Of a DNA stretch of 64,000 nucleotides, positions 7,430 to 16,813 are shown in pieces. The notes under the pieces are model-generated. The model made no database searches. It had not been told where the DNA came from and saw only the letters and a program-made list of their open reading frames with translations. This DNA comes from SSC4 sp964443225 (GTDB lineage Bacteria; Chloroflexota; Anaerolineae; SSC4; Amarolineaceae): the NCBI GenBank assembly GCA_964443225.1, contig CAYUCC010000012.1, positions 35,370-99,369 on the forward strand, given 5' to 3'. Every line of letters starts with the position of its first letter. Within the stretch, counting starts at the first letter, position 1. The translations under genes and the position numbers were made by a program.

Positions 7430-8770
7430 TCAAGTCTTCTGTTCCGGGTCGCATTGGGCGTGGAACTCACGGCCGGCTTCGGCCAGGATAGCTGCGCCCA
7501 GCGCATCCAGCTGCTGCTGCCGCACCGACATGAACTGGCGCTGCCCGTGCGGGCGTACGCGGCGCAGCAGCCACAGCGAAAGGAAACGCAGGTGCAGCAG
7601 GTAGGCCAGCGGGTAGAAGGGGGTGTTGACCAGGTGGGGGGCATCTTTAGCCAGGAGCTCGTAGCGGTCCGGAAAGACCAGGCGCCGCAGCGCCACCAGG
7701 CGCTCGCGCGGGGTGCGCGTCCAGCGTAGGGCATCGGTCAGGCGGCGGGGTGCGTCGTTGCTCAACGACACGGCGGCCAGCGGTGTGTCGACCAGCCAGG
7801 CGACCAGTTCGGGGGCGACCTGACTGGCCAGGCGGGCGGTCACCGTCACCGGCAGGGTGCCGCGAAAGGTGCGTTCGAGCTGCAAAAAGGCGGGCAGCAC
7901 CAGGCGCGGCTCGGTCACCAGGGCGGGCTGTGCAGCCGGGGCAGCACCCCCCACGACGGCCCAGTCGGTGGGTGTCAGCGTGGCGGCCAGCCGCCGCAGG
8001 TCGACCAGCTGCACGAGACGGGCTTTGCGTTCCCACACGTCCTGCGAGGCGTGGGCGGCGATGTGCAGGAACAGAACGGCAGGGGCCAGCAGCTGCGCCG
8101 GCGCATGGGCCAGGGACCCGGTGGCACTGCTCGCCCAGGCGGGCCCGGTCAGGTCGAGGCGCAGCCCCAGGAAATCCTCGGCCAGGGCGGTGTGCACTTC
8201 GATGCGCCGCGGGTTGTCGGGATCGCTGGCGCTGATCGATACGACGGCGCGGTTGCCGGGTTGGATGAACGAACGGTGTTTCCAGGTGGCACGTGGTTCT
8301 TCGGCGTAACCCAAACGGGCCAGAACCGCCTGCATGCCCGGCAGGTCGGGCGGCTGAATCAGCAGATCGAGGTCGGCCAGCGGACGAACCGCCGCACAGG
8401 GATAGAGGCCCGCGCGGCCGATGAGGGCGGCACCCTTGAATGGCATGACGGGGATACGGGCGCTGGCGGCCGCGTTCAGGACAGCAGCCAGTTCGTCCAG
8501 CAGACGCCGGTTGCGTTCGTTGTTGTTTTTGGCCTCGCGCGCCAGCCAGCGTCCAACGTAGGCCGGCAGACCGGCAGGGGCGGGCCCGTCCAGGCACCAG
8601 GCCTCGTGCAGCAGCAGGTGGACCCCATGATTGACCGCTTCCTGCAGAATGACAGTCCATGCTGTGTCTGGCCAGTCGACCGGCGAGGGCGCATGGCCGC
8701 GTGGGGAGTTCAACCAACCTGCCAAAAGATCGACGGCCTGAAAACGCGAAACGGTCGCCGCGTTCGTCAT
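7430..8770 (-). CDS. Nucleotidyltransferase-fold family protein (PF14907-like)
   Basis: 446-residue protein with the signature of the uncharacterised nucleotidyltransferase family often found beside RiPP and ABC-transporter genes: IPVMPFKGAALIGRAGLYP then VRPLADLDLLIQPPD, where the DLDLL aspartates should coordinate metal and nucleotide. A later ALFLHIAAHAS-like segment and basic C-terminus match the family. The start ATG overlaps the stop of the upstream permease gene (ATGA), so it is translationally coupled to the ABC transporter operon. A second member lies at 44896-46140, also next to an ABC transporter. Substrate is unknown. Confidence 0.8.
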   Translation of the reverse strand: MTNAATVSRFQAVDLLAGWLNSPRGHAPSPVDWPDTAWTVILQEAVNHGVHLLLHEAWCLDGPAPAGLPAYVGRWLAREAKNNNERNRRLLDELAAVLNAAASARIPVMPFKGAALIGRAGLYPCAAVRPLADLDLLIQPPDLPGMQAVLARLGYAEEPRATWKHRSFIQPGNRAVVSISASDPDNPRRIEVHTALAEDFLGLRLDLTGPAWASSATGSLAHAPAQLLAPAVLFLHIAAHASQDVWERKARLVQLVDLRRLAATLTPTDWAVVGGAAPAAQPALVTEPRLVLPAFLQLERTFRGTLPVTVTARLASQVAPELVAWLVDTPLAAVSLSNDAPRRLTDALRWTRTPRERLVALRRLVFPDRYELLAKDAPHLVNTPFYPLAYLLHLRFLSLWLLRRVRPHGQRQFMSVRQQQLDALGAAILAEAGREFHAQCDPEQKT

Positions 8771-10101
8771 TCGTACTTCAAGGCCTTGAGCGGATCCAGG
8801 GTTGCCGCACGCAGGGCCGGGTAGATGCCGGAGACCAGCCCGACTACGGTGGCGAACGCAATGCCAAACGGTAGGAGCCAGAGCGGGGTGTAGACGATGC
8901 TGCCCGAACTGCCGTCGCCAAACAGACCACCCTGCTGCGCCAGGGCACTCTGTGCGATCAAGCCGATGACGCTGCTGACACCCCAGCCTAACAGCACACC
9001 TACGGCGCCGCCGAGGAAGCCGATGGCACCTGCTTCGCCCAGAAAAATGCTCATCACATCGCGATTGCGGGCACCGATCGCTTTCATCAGACCAATCTCA
9101 CGTGTACGTTCGTAGATCGCCATGCTCAGGGTGTTGGCAATGCCGAGGGCGGCCACCAGCAGGGCAATCGCCCCGATGCCGCCCAGGATCAGCTGCAGGA
9201 CCAAAAAGAAGGTGTTGATGCTCTGCAGCGCATCCTGCATCGAATACGAATTCAGATTCTGTTCGCGCAAGGCGGCCTGCACGTCGGCGACGTCACGCGG
9301 TGAGCCTACCTTGATGATCGCTTGCTGGTAACCCTGTTTTTGACGATCGATGGTCGTACCATTGTACCACTGGTTCAAGGCATCCACCTCGCGCAGCGGC
9401 AGGTACAGGTTGAAATCGGCCTCGCCCGACTCCTCCAACACGCCGACAACCTGCAGCCGCACTTCGCGCGTCGTCGCCGTGCCGTTGTCCGAAAACCGTT
9501 GGACCTGGAGAACGAGCGGGGCATCTTGCAGCTCGACCACTGGCCGATTCTGTGCCGGCCCTCCGGGCCCAAAAAACATGCCCTTTTCCATTTGACGGGG
9601 GTCGTAGAAGTTGCTGGCGATCTGAGCACCGGCGACGGCCTGGTTCTTGAGCAGCCGGCTCTGACCGGTGGTCAGTTCGTAGCCCATGTCCTCGAACGCC
9701 TCCGGCTCGACGCCCACGATATTGCCATATCCTTCCAGGCGTTTGTATTTCATGACAACCGGCCCGTTGATCGACTCGATCGGCGTCACCGCCACGACAC
9801 CGGGCAAGGTTCGCAGTTCTTCCAGGACTTCCAGGGTCAGCCCCGTGGGCTCATCGCTGCGGCGTGATTCTTCGCCGGGCGCGACCGGCATCCCCATCTC
9901 GGCCGAAAACACACGAATGGTCGTCAGGTCGGCGATCCCACCGATCTGCTGCGTGGCGCTGCGCTGCAGGCCGGCCCCCAGGCTGACCAGCACGAGCACG
10001 GCGGCGGTGCCAATCACGACACCGAACGCCGTCAAAAAAACCCGCACCCGCATGCGGTTGAGGTTGGCGACAATCGTGCGTAACAAATCCATCAGTTGCA
10101 T
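8767..10101 (-). CDS. MacB/FtsX-type ABC transporter permease
   Basis: Permease of 444 residues of the mechanotransmission MacB class. An N-terminal helix (VRVFLTAFGVVIGTAAVLVLVS) is followed by a large extracytoplasmic domain (about residues 45-290) and three C-terminal helices (LILGGIGAIALLVAALGIAN, FLGEAGAIGFLGGAVGVLLG, LWLLPFGIAFATVVGLVSGI), with the family motif MAIYERTREIGLMKAIGA and the end ALRAATLDPLKALKYE. It should pair with the LolD/MacB-type ATPase at 11842-12597. It begins two bases after the stop of the CARDB protein gene. Such systems move substrates across the outer envelope layers or drive envelope remodelling rather than simple import. Confidence 0.9.
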   Translation of the reverse strand: MQLMDLLRTIVANLNRMRVRVFLTAFGVVIGTAAVLVLVSLGAGLQRSATQQIGGIADLTTIRVFSAEMGMPVAPGEESRRSDEPTGLTLEVLEELRTLPGVVAVTPIESINGPVVMKYKRLEGYGNIVGVEPEAFEDMGYELTTGQSRLLKNQAVAGAQIASNFYDPRQMEKGMFFGPGGPAQNRPVVELQDAPLVLQVQRFSDNGTATTREVRLQVVGVLEESGEADFNLYLPLREVDALNQWYNGTTIDRQKQGYQQAIIKVGSPRDVADVQAALREQNLNSYSMQDALQSINTFFLVLQLILGGIGAIALLVAALGIANTLSMAIYERTREIGLMKAIGARNRDVMSIFLGEAGAIGFLGGAVGVLLGWGVSSVIGLIAQSALAQQGGLFGDGSSGSIVYTPLWLLPFGIAFATVVGLVSGIYPALRAATLDPLKALKYE

Positions 10102-10103
10102 GA

Positions 10104-11822
10104 TCAGCCGCTTCCCAGTCCCAAAAAACCCAGAATCAGCCGTACCAGGAACGGCCGCTGCGGCTGTTCGGGCAGCAGGTCGCCCGTGTCACCGCCTTCA
10201 CCGCCCATGCCGGGCTGGCCGGGTTCTTCCATATGCAGCACTTCCAGGGGCAGTGTCGCCGTCACGACCTGGTTTTGATAGAAGTCGTCCACGTAGTGCA
10301 CGGTGACCAACAGGGTGTACGAGCCGCCGCTGCTGGCTGTGACCTGCGAGTCGACGGTGCCCGATTGGCTCGGTTCGAGTGGACCGACGTAGGCCGAACC
10401 GTTTTCGATGTCGAGCTCGTCGGCAGTCAGGTCGACCGTGCCGATGTCGACCGTGCTGCGCCCCTGGTTGATCACCTCGACACTGACGTCGATCGGGATG
10501 TCTGGCAGCGGCTGGCCCACCGGCTGGTAATAATCGATGCGCAGCTGCGGCGGCACACTGACCAGGAGCGTGATCTGTTCGGTGCGTTCGATCGGTTTGT
10601 CATCCGGTCCGTCGTAGGTCATTTCGATGGGTACCACGTAGGTGCCGGCGCTGGCGGTGCCGTTGACGATAAACTGCATGTCGATCGGGACGGTCTCGCC
10701 CACGTTGACGACCGGCACATAGCGTACGTTGCCGGTGCCCACGGGGGCAAAAACTGTGGTCGACGTCGTGCCGCTGGCCGTCGAGGCGGTACCAAAGGTG
10801 ATCGTCAGGTTCTGCACGGGCTGCGAACCGACGTTGCGCACGTTGAGGCGCAGGTCCAGGGTTTGCCCCGGGTTGGGGCGCAGTGGATCGCTGGTGTAGC
10901 TTTCGATGATGGGCAGCGCCTGCGGCTGTGGGGTCAGCGCTGCGCCCGCCACACCGGCCACCGTCAGAGCCACGTTCTGCGCCGAGGTGAACTTCTCGTC
11001 ACCCCAGTTGATGAAGCTGAGCTCCAGACCCAGGGTGTGCAGGCCAGCCTGGGTATCGGCGTCGGCCACCAGGGCAAGCGACACGTCCTTGGTCTGGCCG
11101 ATACCGATGTCACCCACACTCACGACGTTGCTGCCGGTGGTGGGGGCGAAGTTCTTCTCGTCGCCGCCGCCCACGGTGAGCAGCGCGCGGCGGGCCATGC
11201 CGGTACCCGGATTGCGGATGCGCAGCGTCAGCGTGAACGGTTCGCCAGCGGCCACAGTCGCGGGCTGGGTGGTCACGTTTTCGATCACCAGCTGCGGCAG
11301 GCCCGGTTTGGGCGCCACGGTGGGCGTGGCCGTGGGTGGTGCCAGGGCCACGTTGACGCCGACTGTTTCGCTGGAAGAATACGGCATGCCATCGTCGTCC
11401 TGGTACGACAGGTTGATCGTCACCGGGTAGGTGCCGCCCGTGAGGTCAGGCTCGCTGCGCAGGTCCTGCCACACCCAGCCGTGTTCGTCGACGTTGAGTC
11501 CGCCGATGGTTTTGACGCTCGAGGATCCCTGCGGCACAAAATCGTCGCTGTTGATCGCCACCACCACATTGACCGCCGGCGCCGAGCCGACGTTGTGCAG
11601 CTCCAGGAAGAGGCGGAAGGTCTCGTTGGCCTGCACGACCGCCGGCTCGGTGCGGAAGCTGCGGATGAAGATCAACGGGCGGATACTGGTGGGGGGCTCG
11701 TCCTGCGCGTACGTAATCGGTCCGAGCAGGGATGTCAACAACGCGGTGAACGTAAGCAGCAGAAACAGTTTTCTTGCGTCTTCGTGTCTTCGCGTGAGCC
11801 TTTCGATCAGTTTCTTCGCCAT
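10104..11822 (-). CDS. Large secreted CARDB-like repeat protein
   Basis: 572-residue exported protein. The N-terminus has a basic stretch and a signal or anchor helix (LFLLLTFTALLTSLLGPITYAQ), followed by at least four Ig-like modules resembling CARDB domains, each built around phrases such as FRLFLELHNVGSAPAVNVVV, FTLTLRIRNPGTGMARRALL and LDLRLNVRNVGSQPVQNLTI. The C-terminus is Gly/Glu/Pro-rich and ends in a hydrophobic segment (VRLILGFLGLGSG). ATG at 11822 has GAGGT upstream; an in-frame ATG at 11837 is possible. Encoded between ATPase and permease genes, it may be the extracytoplasmic partner (adaptor) of that transporter, an inference from position. Confidence 0.82.
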   Translation of the reverse strand: MAKKLIERLTRRHEDARKLFLLLTFTALLTSLLGPITYAQDEPPTSIRPLIFIRSFRTEPAVVQANETFRLFLELHNVGSAPAVNVVVAINSDDFVPQGSSSVKTIGGLNVDEHGWVWQDLRSEPDLTGGTYPVTINLSYQDDDGMPYSSSETVGVNVALAPPTATPTVAPKPGLPQLVIENVTTQPATVAAGEPFTLTLRIRNPGTGMARRALLTVGGGDEKNFAPTTGSNVVSVGDIGIGQTKDVSLALVADADTQAGLHTLGLELSFINWGDEKFTSAQNVALTVAGVAGAALTPQPQALPIIESYTSDPLRPNPGQTLDLRLNVRNVGSQPVQNLTITFGTASTASGTTSTTVFAPVGTGNVRYVPVVNVGETVPIDMQFIVNGTASAGTYVVPIEMTYDGPDDKPIERTEQITLLVSVPPQLRIDYYQPVGQPLPDIPIDVSVEVINQGRSTVDIGTVDLTADELDIENGSAYVGPLEPSQSGTVDSQVTASSGGSYTLLVTVHYVDDFYQNQVVTATLPLEVLHMEEPGQPGMGGEGGDTGDLLPEQPQRPFLVRLILGFLGLGSG

Positions 11823-11841
11823 ACATCGACCTCTCATCGGA

Positions 11842-12593
<752 letters not shown>

Positions 12594-12597
<4 letters not shown>

Positions 12598-13361
12598 GAG
12601 ACAAACCCGGAGGTGCTACCGGTCAGCGCGCCGGTCAACAGCGCCGAGCCGACGCTGAGCAGCAGCACCAGAATGACATAAATAACCGTTACCAGCAGTG
12701 CCTTGCTGCGGCTGAGCCGGCTGCTGACGGCGACGGCCAGGCCGAGCAGGACCACGTACCACAGGCTGAACAGATCGATCTGGCCCAGGATCGCTGACAA
12801 GACGCCGGGCGACACCAATCCCGACAGACCCGCGCCCACGATGGGCTGCTGAGTGACGCCGGCGACGATCGTTTGCAGGAGGGCGCGCAGGATCAGGGGA
12901 AAACTGGCCCAGGCCGTCGTGCGCAGCAGGATCGTGTAACTGTCCTGGCCGCCGACCAGGAGGCCCAGGATGTGCAGCACGGCGGGGCGAATGAACCAGG
13001 CCAGGAGCAGCGGTCCCAGGGCGACGAGCAGGGTCAGCACGACCGGCTGGGTGGGTGGCGTGGCGAGCATCTCGGGCGGCAGGTTTTCGAATTCGGCGGG
13101 TGGAATCTGCTCTCGCAGGCGGGCCAGGTTTTGCTGGTGGGCGATTTCGGCCTGCAGCGGGGCCTGGACGATGCCGTTCAAAGAAAAGATGAGGACCGCA
13201 ATCAGTAGAGGGACCAAAAAGAGCCACGTCCGTCCCTCGCGCACGCCTTCGAGGGCGCGTCGCGGGCGGATCCAGATCCAGACCAAAAGAGAGAGAATAC
13301 CCGGTCCGCGCGCGGTCTCGGGGACGCTCGTATCGGCCGCTGGCTCGAAAGAGAAAGTCAT
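12594..13361 (-). CDS. YIP1-family membrane protein
   Basis: 255-residue integral membrane protein with a cytoplasmic N-terminus, the early pattern ILSLLVWIWIRPRRALEGV that marks bacterial YIP1 proteins, and about five to six transmembrane segments (WLFLVPLLIAVLIFSLNGIV, VVLTLLVALGPLLLAWFI, SLWYVVLLGLAVAVSS, LLVTVIYVILVLLLSVGSAL). It is the first gene of the ABC operon and ends by overlapping the ATPase start. YIP1 proteins often neighbour transporter or polysaccharide genes, but their role is not established. Confidence 0.82.
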
Positions 13362-13382
13362 GACTGGGAAGACCTCCCCGTC

Positions 13383-13410
13383 ATTTTAACACAACTCGCG
13401 CGTTCACCAA
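13383..13410 (-). promoter_or_regulatory. Promoter of the YIP1-ABC-nucleotidyltransferase operon
   Basis: Minus strand TTGGTG (13410-13405), 16-base spacer, TAAAAT (13388-13383), about 20 bases before the ATG at 13361. It is back-to-back with the plus-strand promoter at 13442. Confidence 0.5.
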
Positions 13411-13441
13411 AGTCTTTCGCTATTCAATTATCATACATAAC

Positions 13442-13470
13442 TTGCGTTTTTTGCTGGTCGATGTTAAAAT
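13442..13470 (+). promoter_or_regulatory. Promoter of the LysM/L,D-transpeptidase gene
   Basis: TTGCGT (13442-13447), 17-base spacer, TAAAAT (13465-13470), about 48 bases before the ATG at 13519. Confidence 0.6.
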
Positions 13471-13518
13471 CGAGCACGCTCGGGGCAAAGTATCTGAATT
13501 ATTTCGGGGAGGCATTCG

Positions 13519-14565
13519 ATGCCAAGGTGCAAGTTCATATTGATCGCACTGGTCATCGTTATCACTTTGTCCAACATCGTGGTTGCCCAGGCGGCCCCAA
13601 CCGGGCAACCCATCCAGGCGCGTGAGGCCTACCAGGGCGGTACGCACACTGTCCAGCGCGGCGAAACCCTGGGCGGTATTGCGCTCAAATACGGCACCAC
13701 CGTCGAGGCGCTGATGCGCGCCAATGGGATCAGCAATGCCAGTCTGATCGTCACCGGCCAGCGGCTGACGATCCCAGGCCGCAGCAGCGCAGGCACCGCC
13801 AGCAGCGGCGGCACGTACAGGGTGAAGCCCGGCGACACCCTGAGTGCGATCGCGGTGCGCTACAACACCACTATCGACCGCCTCATGGCGCTCAACGGCA
13901 TCAGCAACGCACGCTACATCTACCCGGGCCAGGTGCTGCGCGTCGGCGGCAGCGCACCGGCCAGCAGCGGTGGCGGCGCGGCCAGCAGCGCACCCTCGGT
14001 CTACGTGGTGCGTCGCGGTGATTCACTCAGCGCCATCGCCGCCCGCTACGGCACCACCGTCTCGGCCCTCATGGCGACCAACGGCCTGACCCGCCCCAAC
14101 CTGATCGTGGTTGGCCAGCGGCTGCGTATTCCGGGCGGCAGCGGCGGTGCGTCGGCAGGCACCAACACCTACCAGGCCGGCGGCAGCGGGCTGCGTTTCG
14201 TGGTGAGCATCTCGCAGCAGCGCTGCCAGCTGCTGTCGGGTTCCAAGGTCCTCAACGCCTGGCGCTGCTCGACGGGACGTAAAGGGTCGGGTACCAAGGC
14301 GGGTGACTTCCGCATCCAGAGCAAAATCCGCAACGCCTGGGGTTCGCGCTGGGGGTTTTGGATGCCGTACTGGCTCGGCATCTACTGGGCCGGCAAGAGT
14401 GAAAACGGTATCCACGGCCAGCCCTGGTGGCCCAAGGGCGGCACCGTCTGGGCCGGCCTGGTCGGCACACCGATTACCTACGGCTGCGTGATGCTCGAAA
14501 ACACCGCCGCCGCCGCGCTGTACAACGTGGCGTATATCGGGATGCCGGTGTCGATTCGTTACTGA
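13519..14565 (+). CDS. Secreted LysM x3 L,D-transpeptidase (YkuD)
   Basis: Cell-wall enzyme of 348 residues. A signal peptide (FILIALVIVITLSNIVVAQA) is followed by three LysM peptidoglycan-binding repeats (HTVQRGETLGGIALKYGTT, YRVKPGDTLSAIAVRYNTT and YVVRRGDSLSAIAARYGTT) separated by Gly/Ser linkers, then a YkuD domain from about residue 225. The catalytic region reads NGIHGQPWW and then TPITYGCVMLE: the Cys nucleophile is present, but the usual Ser-His before Gly-Cys is Thr-Tyr. The GGAGGC upstream supports ATG 13519. YkuD enzymes make 3-3 crosslinks in peptidoglycan or tether proteins to it. Confidence 0.92.
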   Translation: MPRCKFILIALVIVITLSNIVVAQAAPTGQPIQAREAYQGGTHTVQRGETLGGIALKYGTTVEALMRANGISNASLIVTGQRLTIPGRSSAGTASSGGTYRVKPGDTLSAIAVRYNTTIDRLMALNGISNARYIYPGQVLRVGGSAPASSGGGAASSAPSVYVVRRGDSLSAIAARYGTTVSALMATNGLTRPNLIVVGQRLRIPGGSGGASAGTNTYQAGGSGLRFVVSISQQRCQLLSGSKVLNAWRCSTGRKGSGTKAGDFRIQSKIRNAWGSRWGFWMPYWLGIYWAGKSENGIHGQPWWPKGGTVWAGLVGTPITYGCVMLENTAAAALYNVAYIGMPVSIRY

Positions 14566-14583
14566 TCCGTTCATTCGTTGCCC

Positions 14584-14632
14584 CATTCGTTGATGGCCGG
14601 CGCGGCACATCCATGCCGGCCGTCAACGAATG
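14584..14632. repeat. Long inverted repeat downstream of the L,D-transpeptidase gene
   Basis: CATTCGTTGATGGCCGGC (14584-14601) and GCCGGCCGTCAACGAATG (14615-14632) form an 18-bp arm with one mismatch. Additional ATTCGTTG / CAACGAAT copies lie just outside (14575 and 14642) and in the gap after typA (16646, 16764), so this octamer is a local repeat family. Confidence 0.7.
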
Positions 14633-14713
14633 AGGAACAATCAACGAATCACGCGTCAAACTTGACGTACCGCCCAATCTGCGGTACCCTACATTCCCTG
14701 ACACACGTGGACG

Positions 14714-14745
14714 GAGATCCTTACCACCGGTAAGGGTCTCTTTTT
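14714..14745 (+). terminator. Intrinsic terminator
   Basis: GAGATCCTTACC, 3-base loop, GGTAAGGGTCTC, then TTTTT: a 12-bp stem with one G-T pair. It follows the L,D-transpeptidase gene and lies 38 bases before typA, so it could also act as an attenuator for typA. Confidence 0.75.
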
Positions 14746-14783
14746 GTGCGAATTGAGACTGCGGTAAGCGAAAGTGAAAGATC

Positions 14784-16637
14784 ATGAATGACACGAACCT
14801 GGTAACGCGCGACGACATTCGAAACATCGCCATCATTGCCCACGTCGACCACGGCAAAACGACCCTGGTCGATGCCATGCTGCGGCAGACGCGCGTCTTT
14901 CGGGAGAACCAGGTGGTGGCCGAGCGCATCCTCGACTCCAACGACCTGGAACGCGAGCGCGGCATCACCATTCTGGCCAAAAACACCGCCATCTTTTACC
15001 GCGACGTCAAAATCAACATCGTCGACACTCCCGGCCATGCCGACTTCGGCGGTGAAGTGGAGCGCGTGCTCAACATGGTCGATGGGGTGCTCCTGCTGGT
15101 GGATGCGGTCGATGGGCCCATGCCACAGACGCGCTTCGTGCTGCGTAAGGCGCTGGAGCTGGGCCGCCACGCCATCGTGGTCGTCAATAAGGTCGATCGC
15201 AGAGAGAGCCGCCCGCAGTGGGTGACCAACGCGATCTTCGACCTCTTCATCGACCTGGGTGCCACCGACGAACAGGCCTCTTTCCCGGTGATTTTTGCGA
15301 TTGGCCAGGATGGGCGTGCCGGTTACGATCCCGACAACCTGGCGCCGGACCTGACGCCCCTGTTCGACCTGATCTTGTCCTATTTGCCGGGCCCCACGGT
15401 CAATCCGACCGGCGCGGCCCAAATGCTGATCACCCTCCTGGCATACGACGATTACAAGGGACGTATCGCGATCGGCCTCATGTTTGCGGGCAGGCTGCGC
15501 CGCCAGCAGAGTGTCGCGGTGATCGACGTCGATGGCCAGATAACCAACGGCCGGCTTGCCCAGGTATTTACCCACCAGGGCCTGGAACGCGTCGAACAGG
15601 AGGAGGTCGAGGCCGGTGACATCGTGGCGGTGACGGGGCTGCCGACGGTGACGGTGTCGCAGACCATCGCCGATGCCGCCGATCCACATCCCCTGCCGCC
15701 GATTCGCATCGAAGAACCGACGGTGCGCATGCAGTTTGCGGTCAACGTCAGCCCCTTCACCGGGCGCGAGGGCACCTGGAGCACCAGTCGTAAGCTGCGC
15801 GAACGTCTGATGCGTGAGCTGGAGCATAACGTGGGGCTGCGCGTCGACGAAACGGGCAGCAGCGACACCTTCCTGGTCTCCGGGCGCGGTGAGCTTCACC
15901 TGGTGATTCTGATCGAGACGATGCGTCGCGAAGGGTACGAATTCGAAGTCGGTAAGCCCGAAGTCATCTTCCACACCGATGCGCAGACCGGCGAACGCCT
16001 GGAACCCATCGAGGAGGCCTACATCGAGGTGGCCGAGGAATGGCTGGGGCCGGTGGTGGAGATGTTGGGCGTGCGCCGCGGCCAGCTGCAGGACCTGCGT
16101 CACAGCGAGAGCGGTGTCGTCTACGCGCGCTATAAGGTGCCGACGCGCGGCCTGCTCGGTTTCCGCAGCGATTTTTTGACCGTTACCAAGGGCACCGGCA
16201 TCATCCACACGCTGTTTGCCGGTTACGAGCCGTTCTACGGAATGATCGGCACCCGTTCACGCGGCAGCCTGGTGGCGTGGGAAACCGGTGTTTCCACCGC
16301 CTACGGCCTGAAGAATGCCGAAGAGCGGGGCACGCTCTTCATCGGTCCCAACCGCGACGTCTACGAGGGCATGATCGTGGGGCAAAACAGCCGTGACGGT
16401 GACATCGACGTCAACGTCTGCAAAAAGAAGCAGCTGACCAACATGCGTGCCGCCGGCTCCGAAATCCAGGTCCGCCTGACCCCGCACCGCGTGTTGAGCC
16501 TCGACGACTGCATCGAGTACATCGAAGAGGACGAGCTGGTCGAAGTGACCCCGCTCAACATCCGGCTGCGCAAACGCATCCTCAATTCCGAGCTGCGGCG
16601 CAAAGCCGCGCGTGACCGCGAAGACGTGCGGGCGTGA
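14784..16637 (+). CDS. typA: Ribosome-associated GTPase TypA/BipA
   Basis: Translational GTPase of 617 residues that binds the 70S ribosome and helps large-subunit assembly, especially under stress or cold. G motifs are visible: G1 AHVDHGKTT, G2 near RERGITI, G3 DTPGHADF, G4 NKVDR. EF-G-like domain 2, domains III and V, and the BipA-specific C-terminal region (PNRDVYEGMIVGQNSRDGD, then KKKQLTNMRAAGSE) follow. Length matches the family. No strong ribosome-binding site precedes ATG 14784, but the protein begins correctly there. Confidence 0.97.
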   Translation: MNDTNLVTRDDIRNIAIIAHVDHGKTTLVDAMLRQTRVFRENQVVAERILDSNDLERERGITILAKNTAIFYRDVKINIVDTPGHADFGGEVERVLNMVDGVLLLVDAVDGPMPQTRFVLRKALELGRHAIVVVNKVDRRESRPQWVTNAIFDLFIDLGATDEQASFPVIFAIGQDGRAGYDPDNLAPDLTPLFDLILSYLPGPTVNPTGAAQMLITLLAYDDYKGRIAIGLMFAGRLRRQQSVAVIDVDGQITNGRLAQVFTHQGLERVEQEEVEAGDIVAVTGLPTVTVSQTIADAADPHPLPPIRIEEPTVRMQFAVNVSPFTGREGTWSTSRKLRERLMRELEHNVGLRVDETGSSDTFLVSGRGELHLVILIETMRREGYEFEVGKPEVIFHTDAQTGERLEPIEEAYIEVAEEWLGPVVEMLGVRRGQLQDLRHSESGVVYARYKVPTRGLLGFRSDFLTVTKGTGIIHTLFAGYEPFYGMIGTRSRGSLVAWETGVSTAYGLKNAEERGTLFIGPNRDVYEGMIVGQNSRDGDIDVNVCKKKQLTNMRAAGSEIQVRLTPHRVLSLDDCIEYIEEDELVEVTPLNIRLRKRILNSELRRKAARDREDVRA

Positions 16638-16683
16638 TTCGTTTGTTCGTTGTCATGATTCGTTTTTTGTTCTGATAATAGCC

Positions 16684-16711
16684 GGAGTCCGCACCTGGGG
16701 GTGCGGACTCC
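16684..16711. terminator. Stem-loop between convergent typA and carboxylate-amine ligase genes
   Basis: GGAGTCCGCACC, TGGG loop, GGTGCGGACTCC: a perfect 12-bp stem. No T-run follows on either strand, so termination would need Rho or the stem alone; position between convergent genes supports a 3'-end role. Confidence 0.6.
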
Positions 16712-16813
16712 TCTGTGGTGAGGGCCAATTTCATTGGTCGCGCCGTCAGTCCGGCATGGCAAATTCGTTGCCATGATTCCTTGACAGCAGGCGCCACGCG
16801 ACAACGTCTCGCG

